9,353 nucleotides of DNA, taken from the NCBI GenBank assembly GCA_937930465.1, contig CALGKV010000026.1, positions 1 to 9,353 on the forward strand, written 5' to 3'. This document shows, piece by piece, positions 5,976-9,353 of this stretch (within the stretch, counting starts at the first letter, position 1; each line of letters opens with the position of its first letter). Made by a program: the position numbers and the translations under genes. The DNA is from Methanosuratincolales archaeon. GTDB lineage: Archaea > Thermoproteota > Methanomethylicia > Methanomethylicales > Methanomethylicaceae. The notes below the pieces were generated by a model that ran no database searches, was not told the DNA's origin, and was given only the letters and a program-made list of their open reading frames with translations.

Positions 5976-6917
5976 TCACCGCTCTCTACCCATTCTCTTC
6001 CCCAGGCTGGCAGGGCCCCTGACGCCCCTTCCGCCAACCACGAGTGCGACGAGGGCGACAAGATAGGGTAGCAGCGCAAAGAGCTGGTTCATTGATGCGC
6101 CAGAGAGATCCGGGAAAAGTATGCCAATCCTCAGAGACAGGGCCTCGGTGAATCCGAAAAGCAGCGATCCCCCGAGCGCTCCCCAAGGATTCCACCTGCC
6201 CAGGATTACTATCGAAACAGCCACAAAGCCCCTTGCAGCCACTATCCTAGGATCGAAGGTGTTGAACATTGATATCGTAAGCATTCCGCCAGCCAACCCA
6301 GCCAGGATCCCTTCTGCAATCAAGGCAGCGTACCTCATTTTTGCGACATTTATGCCCAGGTATGAGGCTATCACAGGATCCTCGCCAATGGACCTTAGGC
6401 GGAGACCGAATGTTGTCTTGGTCAGAAGGATGTGAATGAGGGGCACGGATATCAGACCGAAGTAGACGAACCCGGTCTGTGAGAAGAGAACTTCCCCCAA
6501 GACGGGGATTTCGCAAAGGACAGGGATCATCAGTGGTCCAAAGAGATCCCCCAGATACGGCGAGACTCCCCCCGTGAAGAGCAGCCTAGTGAAGTAGAGC
6601 GTGAGACCGCTCGCCAAGAGGTTGATCGCCAAGCCTGAAACCACCTGATCCAGATCGAGGTTTATCACCAGAATTCCGAAGAGCAAAGTGGCGAGGATCC
6701 CGCCAATCATAGCTGAGACCAGCCCGATCCAAAGGCTCCCGGAGAAGTAGGCACCCATGAATCCGGAGAATGCGCCAACCAACATCGCACCCTGGACGCC
6801 CAGATTAAGCAATCCCCCCCTCTCGGCGATCGTCTCGCCCAACGATGCAAGCAAGAGTGGCGCAGCAACCCTAAGGGTAGCGGCAGCCAGACCTGTCCAG
6901 ACTAGCCACTCGATCAT
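5976..6917 (-). CDS. BmpA/nucleoside-type ABC importer permease, YufQ-like (COG1079)
   Basis: This 313-residue, highly hydrophobic integral membrane protein has about eight predicted helices. The family signature ERGGLLNLGVQGAMLVGAF is at 32-50, and the loop GLRLRSIGEDP at 171-181 is followed by helix AEGILAGLAGG (201-211). The NPWGALGGSLLFGF segment (243-256) is also typical. A basic tail (GKRMGRER) ends it in the cytoplasm. Relatives import nucleosides (Bacillus YufQ/NupQ, lactococcal NupC) or, in spirochaetes, riboflavin. It forms the heteromeric pore with the permease encoded just upstream, which it overlaps by four bases (ATGA at 6914-6917), and it is the last gene of its operon. Substrate specificity lies mostly in the binding protein, which is absent from the window, so the transported compound is unassigned. 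Confidence 0.88.
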   Translation of the reverse strand: MIEWLVWTGLAAATLRVAAPLLLASLGETIAERGGLLNLGVQGAMLVGAFSGFMGAYFSGSLWIGLVSAMIGGILATLLFGILVINLDLDQVVSGLAINLLASGLTLYFTRLLFTGGVSPYLGDLFGPLMIPVLCEIPVLGEVLFSQTGFVYFGLISVPLIHILLTKTTFGLRLRSIGEDPVIASYLGINVAKMRYAALIAEGILAGLAGGMLTISMFNTFDPRIVAARGFVAVSIVILGRWNPWGALGGSLLFGFTEALSLRIGILFPDLSGASMNQLFALLPYLVALVALVVGGRGVRGPASLGKRMGRER

Positions 6918-7969
6918 AGCTTCAGCACCCCGCGCCTCTCTAGGAAACGCACCAAAGGCTCAGAGGCGAGCACGAATATGAACAAGAGCCCCTGCATTAG
7001 GTCGACTATTCCCATGGGTATGTTCATCATCCAGGCGAGCGTAGAGGAGCCGTTCATTATTGCAGCCAAGAAGAGCGAAGCCAGCGCGACCCCCCAGGGG
7101 TTATTGTTACCCATGAGTGCGACCACGATCCCTGTATAGCCGTACCCGGGTGAAAGGGATCCCCTTACCCTGAACTGGATCCCTAGAACTTCAGTTATTC
7201 CAGCTAGGCCCGCCAAAAGCCCGCTGAATACTAGCGAAACAAAAATTACCTTACCTATCTCCATCCCCCCGTAACGTGCTGCTTCAGGGTTCTCCCCGAC
7301 AACCTTGACTTTGTAACCGAAAGTGGTCCTCTCAAGGATAAAATAGACTGCAGGGACTAGCATAAGCGCAAGGGCTACGCCCAGATGCAGCCTGGTTCCT
7401 GGCAGGATTACCGCCAAAGCGGACGTGGAGGGTATGGCCGCGGACTCAGGGAAGTAAGTGTCAGGGCTCCTGAAAGGGTATGAGATCATCCACTGCACAA
7501 GATAGATGCCGACAAAGTTCATCAGGAAAGTGGTGATCACCTCGTTGATCCCGAGCTTGACCTTCATAAGTGCAGGCCCGGCAGCCCACAGGAGCCCGCC
7601 AATCGCCCCTACAAATAGCGCAGCCAACAAGGACAAGGGTCCACCGCCGATGCCGATCGCCACAATGGTGCCAAACATCGCCCCTATGTAGAGCTGCCCC
7701 TCTGCGCCGATGTTCCATATCTTGCACCTGAATGAGACGGCTAGGCCCAATGAGACAATCAGTATCGGGGTCATCCTTATGAGGGTCTCAGACAGGAGGT
7801 TTATGTCGCCGAATGCTCCCTGGAACATATAGATGAATGCTACAACCGGGTTGATGTTGTTTATTAGGAAGACGGCTGATGTCACTGCAAGCGTCAGGGC
7901 CACCGAGAAGAACGCCTTGACTATTGAACGCTTTGTGTTTTTCGAGACGGTCAGCAGTCCAGGCACCAA
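6914..7969 (-). CDS. BmpA/nucleoside-type ABC importer permease, YufP-like (COG4603)
   Basis: This 351-residue polytopic membrane protein has a hydrophobic N-terminal helix (about 17-36) after a basic cytoplasmic start. Family landmarks are the SFRCKIWNIGAEGQ segment (79-92), the helix NEVITTFLMNFVGIYLV (142-158), the cytoplasmic loop TTFGYKVKVVGENPEAARYGG (215-235, in part) and GYGYTGIVVALMGNNNPWG (275-293). It pairs with the shorter COG1079 permease and is energised by the two-domain ATPase upstream, whose stop lies one base before. The start is non-ATG: TTG at 7969 or, one codon later, GTG at 7966; a G-rich stretch at the ATPase gene's 3' end could act as ribosome binding site. No in-frame break or missing segment is visible. 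The family is clear and the substrate is not. Confidence 0.88.
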   Translation of the reverse strand: MVPGLLTVSKNTKRSIVKAFFSVALTLAVTSAVFLINNINPVVAFIYMFQGAFGDINLLSETLIRMTPILIVSLGLAVSFRCKIWNIGAEGQLYIGAMFGTIVAIGIGGGPLSLLAALFVGAIGGLLWAAGPALMKVKLGINEVITTFLMNFVGIYLVQWMISYPFRSPDTYFPESAAIPSTSALAVILPGTRLHLGVALALMLVPAVYFILERTTFGYKVKVVGENPEAARYGGMEIGKVIFVSLVFSGLLAGLAGITEVLGIQFRVRGSLSPGYGYTGIVVALMGNNNPWGVALASLFLAAIMNGSSTLAWMMNIPMGIVDLMQGLLFIFVLASEPLVRFLERRGVLKL

Positions 7970-7970
7970 A

Positions 7971-9353
7971 TCACTCAGCCCCCAGCATAAGCTTTGATAG
8001 CCTCTCTATATCCAAGTTCTCTGGAGCGAACTCACCTACAATCTTGCCACCGAAGATCACGCATATCCTGTCGCTGAGCTTCATTATCTCGTCAAGATCT
8101 GAGGAGACAAGCAGTATCCCAACCCCTCTTGACCTGAGCTCGACGAGCTTTTGGTGTACAGCCTCAGAGGCTTTTATGTCGAGGCCAGCGGTCGGCTGCT
8201 CCGCTACGAGAACCGTCCCACCATTGGAGAGTTCCCTGGCGACTATGAGCTTCTGTATGTTTCCGCCTGAGAGGTTCTCTACAGAAGTGCAGGGATCGGA
8301 CGCCTTTATCGAGAACCGGGATATCAGGCTCTCCGCGTTCTTAACCATCGATGCCCTGTCGATTATCTTGTTCCTGCTCATCGGTGGCTTCTCTATGCAC
8401 TTGAGAGCCAGGTTTTCATGGACTCCCATTTTGAGCACGACGCCCCTGTGCATTCTGTCTTCGGGAATATAGGAGAGGCCCTTCTCGATTATGAAACGCG
8501 TTGGCTTATTTGTGATGTCGTGCGAGGAGATCCTGATGGTCCCTGACTCGACTTTCCTAAGGCCGGTTATCGCCTCTACCAGCTCTTTCTGCCCGTTGCC
8601 AGCTACGCCCGCGATCCCGACAATCTCGCCAGACCTGACTGCCAAGCTAAGACCGTCAACAGCAACCCGCCCGCGGTCGTCCTTCACCTTTATGGATTCC
8701 ACTTCGAGAACGGGATCGCCAGGGGTTCCGCGCACTAAAGTTGGGGCTGGGACCATGCCCTCCACTACAAGAGATGCCAAAAGTGCCTCGTTGGCTTCGG
8801 AGGTCTGGATTGTCTTGATTACGCGACCGCCCCGGAGCACGGTGATCCGGTCACTTATTTGGAGGGCCTCTTTCATTTTGTGAGTGATTAGCATAATGGT
8901 CTTTCCGGAGGACTTCAAATCCCTTATCATCTTGAAGAATGAATCGACTTCGATCGGCGTCAAGACTGAAGTTGGTTCGTCGAGTATCAGTATCCTAACG
9001 TCCTGGCAGAGGAGCCGGAGGATCTCGACTAGCTGCCTCTTGCCAGCAGGGAGGCTCTCGATCTTAGATTCAGGGTCGATCTCGAGCCCCATTTCCTTCG
9101 AAACTGCAATTATTTTTTCGTCAATTTTTTTCAAGTCCAGCCAAGCCGTGGTCTCGAGGACCAAGGCGACATTCTCGCGCACTGTGAACTCAGGGATGAG
9201 CGTAAAGTGCTGGTGCACCATGCCTATCCCGAGCCGCGATGCATCCCTCGGATCCCTGATCTTTACTGGCTTGCCATCAATGAAAATTTCCCCGGAGTCT
9301 GGCTTGAGGATCCCTGCGATTATCCTCATCAGGGTCGTCTTACCAGCGCCGTT
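7971..9353 (-). CDS. BmpA/nucleoside-type ABC importer ATPase, two-domain, YufO-like (COG3845), 5' end outside window
   Basis: The gene enters at the right edge inside the first Walker A motif (NGAGKTTL, first eight visible residues), so roughly 35-40 N-terminal residues are missing and 460 are present. Counting from the first visible residue, domain 1 has the Q-loop VHQHFTLIPEF (46-56), the signature-like SLPAGKRQ (100-107), Walker B ILILDEPT (121-128) and the switch His158. Domain 2 has a degenerate Walker A, GVAGNGQKEL (249-258), that lacks the usual GKST. It also has a canonical LSGGNIQ signature (361-367), Walker B with Ala-Glu-Gln-Pro (384-387) and Ser in place of the switch His (about 418). 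An asymmetric second domain is normal in COG3845 and sugar-type two-domain ATPases. It would drive the two permeases encoded downstream. The usual BmpA/PnrA-like lipoprotein gene is not in view and probably lies beyond base 9353. Confidence 0.9.
   Translation of the reverse strand, partial: NGAGKTTLMRIIAGILKPDSGEIFIDGKPVKIRDPRDASRLGIGMVHQHFTLIPEFTVRENVALVLETTAWLDLKKIDEKIIAVSKEMGLEIDPESKIESLPAGKRQLVEILRLLCQDVRILILDEPTSVLTPIEVDSFFKMIRDLKSSGKTIMLITHKMKEALQISDRITVLRGGRVIKTIQTSEANEALLASLVVEGMVPAPTLVRGTPGDPVLEVESIKVKDDRGRVAVDGLSLAVRSGEIVGIAGVAGNGQKELVEAITGLRKVESGTIRISSHDITNKPTRFIIEKGLSYIPEDRMHRGVVLKMGVHENLALKCIEKPPMSRNKIIDRASMVKNAESLISRFSIKASDPCTSVENLSGGNIQKLIVARELSNGGTVLVAEQPTAGLDIKASEAVHQKLVELRSRGVGILLVSSDLDEIMKLSDRICVIFGGKIVGEFAPENLDIERLSKLMLGAE

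Noticed and set aside
7924..8472. A 182-codon plus-strand open frame opposite the ATPase and permease genes.
   Set aside because: It is the antisense shadow of well-supported minus-strand genes, with Ser-rich composition and no recognisable domain.
8700..9353. Degenerate second ATP site in the ABC ATPase as a sign of decay.
   Set aside because: A weak Walker A, the AEQP Walker B variant and a missing switch His in the second domain are usual in this two-domain importer ATPase family, and the reading frame is intact.

Overview
The window looks like a piece of an uncultivated archaeal genome, probably from the Thermoproteota/TACK side. The protein families are archaeal (tungsten-type aldehyde ferredoxin oxidoreductase, methanogen-like monomethylamine methyltransferase homologues). 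Arginine is mostly AGG and isoleucine often ATA. Two AT-rich TATA-like boxes lie about 25 bases upstream of an ATG, as in leaderless archaeal transcripts, and genes are followed by T-rich terminator tracts. No rRNA or marker gene is present, so the lineage is inference.

Layout. (1) Bases 1-2352, plus strand: a two-gene unit with a four-cluster polyferredoxin (35-475) and an aldehyde ferredoxin oxidoreductase (AOR) family catalytic subunit (478-2352). A perfect palindrome overlaps the putative TATA box. (2) Bases 2353-2480: an oligo-T terminator followed by a promoter. (3) Bases 2481-5913, plus strand: a compact three-gene methyltransferase unit with an MtmC/MttC-like corrinoid protein and two tandem homologues of the monomethylamine methyltransferase MtmB. 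(4) Bases 5914-5975: a short convergent spacer with oligo-T on both strands. (5) Bases 5976-9353, minus strand: three genes of a BmpA/nucleoside-type ABC importer (two permeases, plus the two-domain ATPase that runs off the right edge).

The central observation is the methyltransferase unit. Both proteins align without gaps to Methanosarcina MtmB across the active-site half, yet neither has an amber codon where MtmB carries pyrrolysine (Pyl202). Ile and Asn stand there instead. The two catalytic glutamates (Glu229, Glu259) are Leu/Ile and Leu, and Gln333 is Asp in both. This resembles the MttB superfamily, where non-pyrrolysine members such as MtgB demethylate quaternary amines rather than trimethylamine. 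The inferred flow is an unknown methylated substrate, then the MtmB-like proteins, then the corrinoid protein, then an acceptor methyltransferase not in the window. The AOR pair and the importer could handle the demethylated product or supply the substrate, but that link rests only on adjacency.
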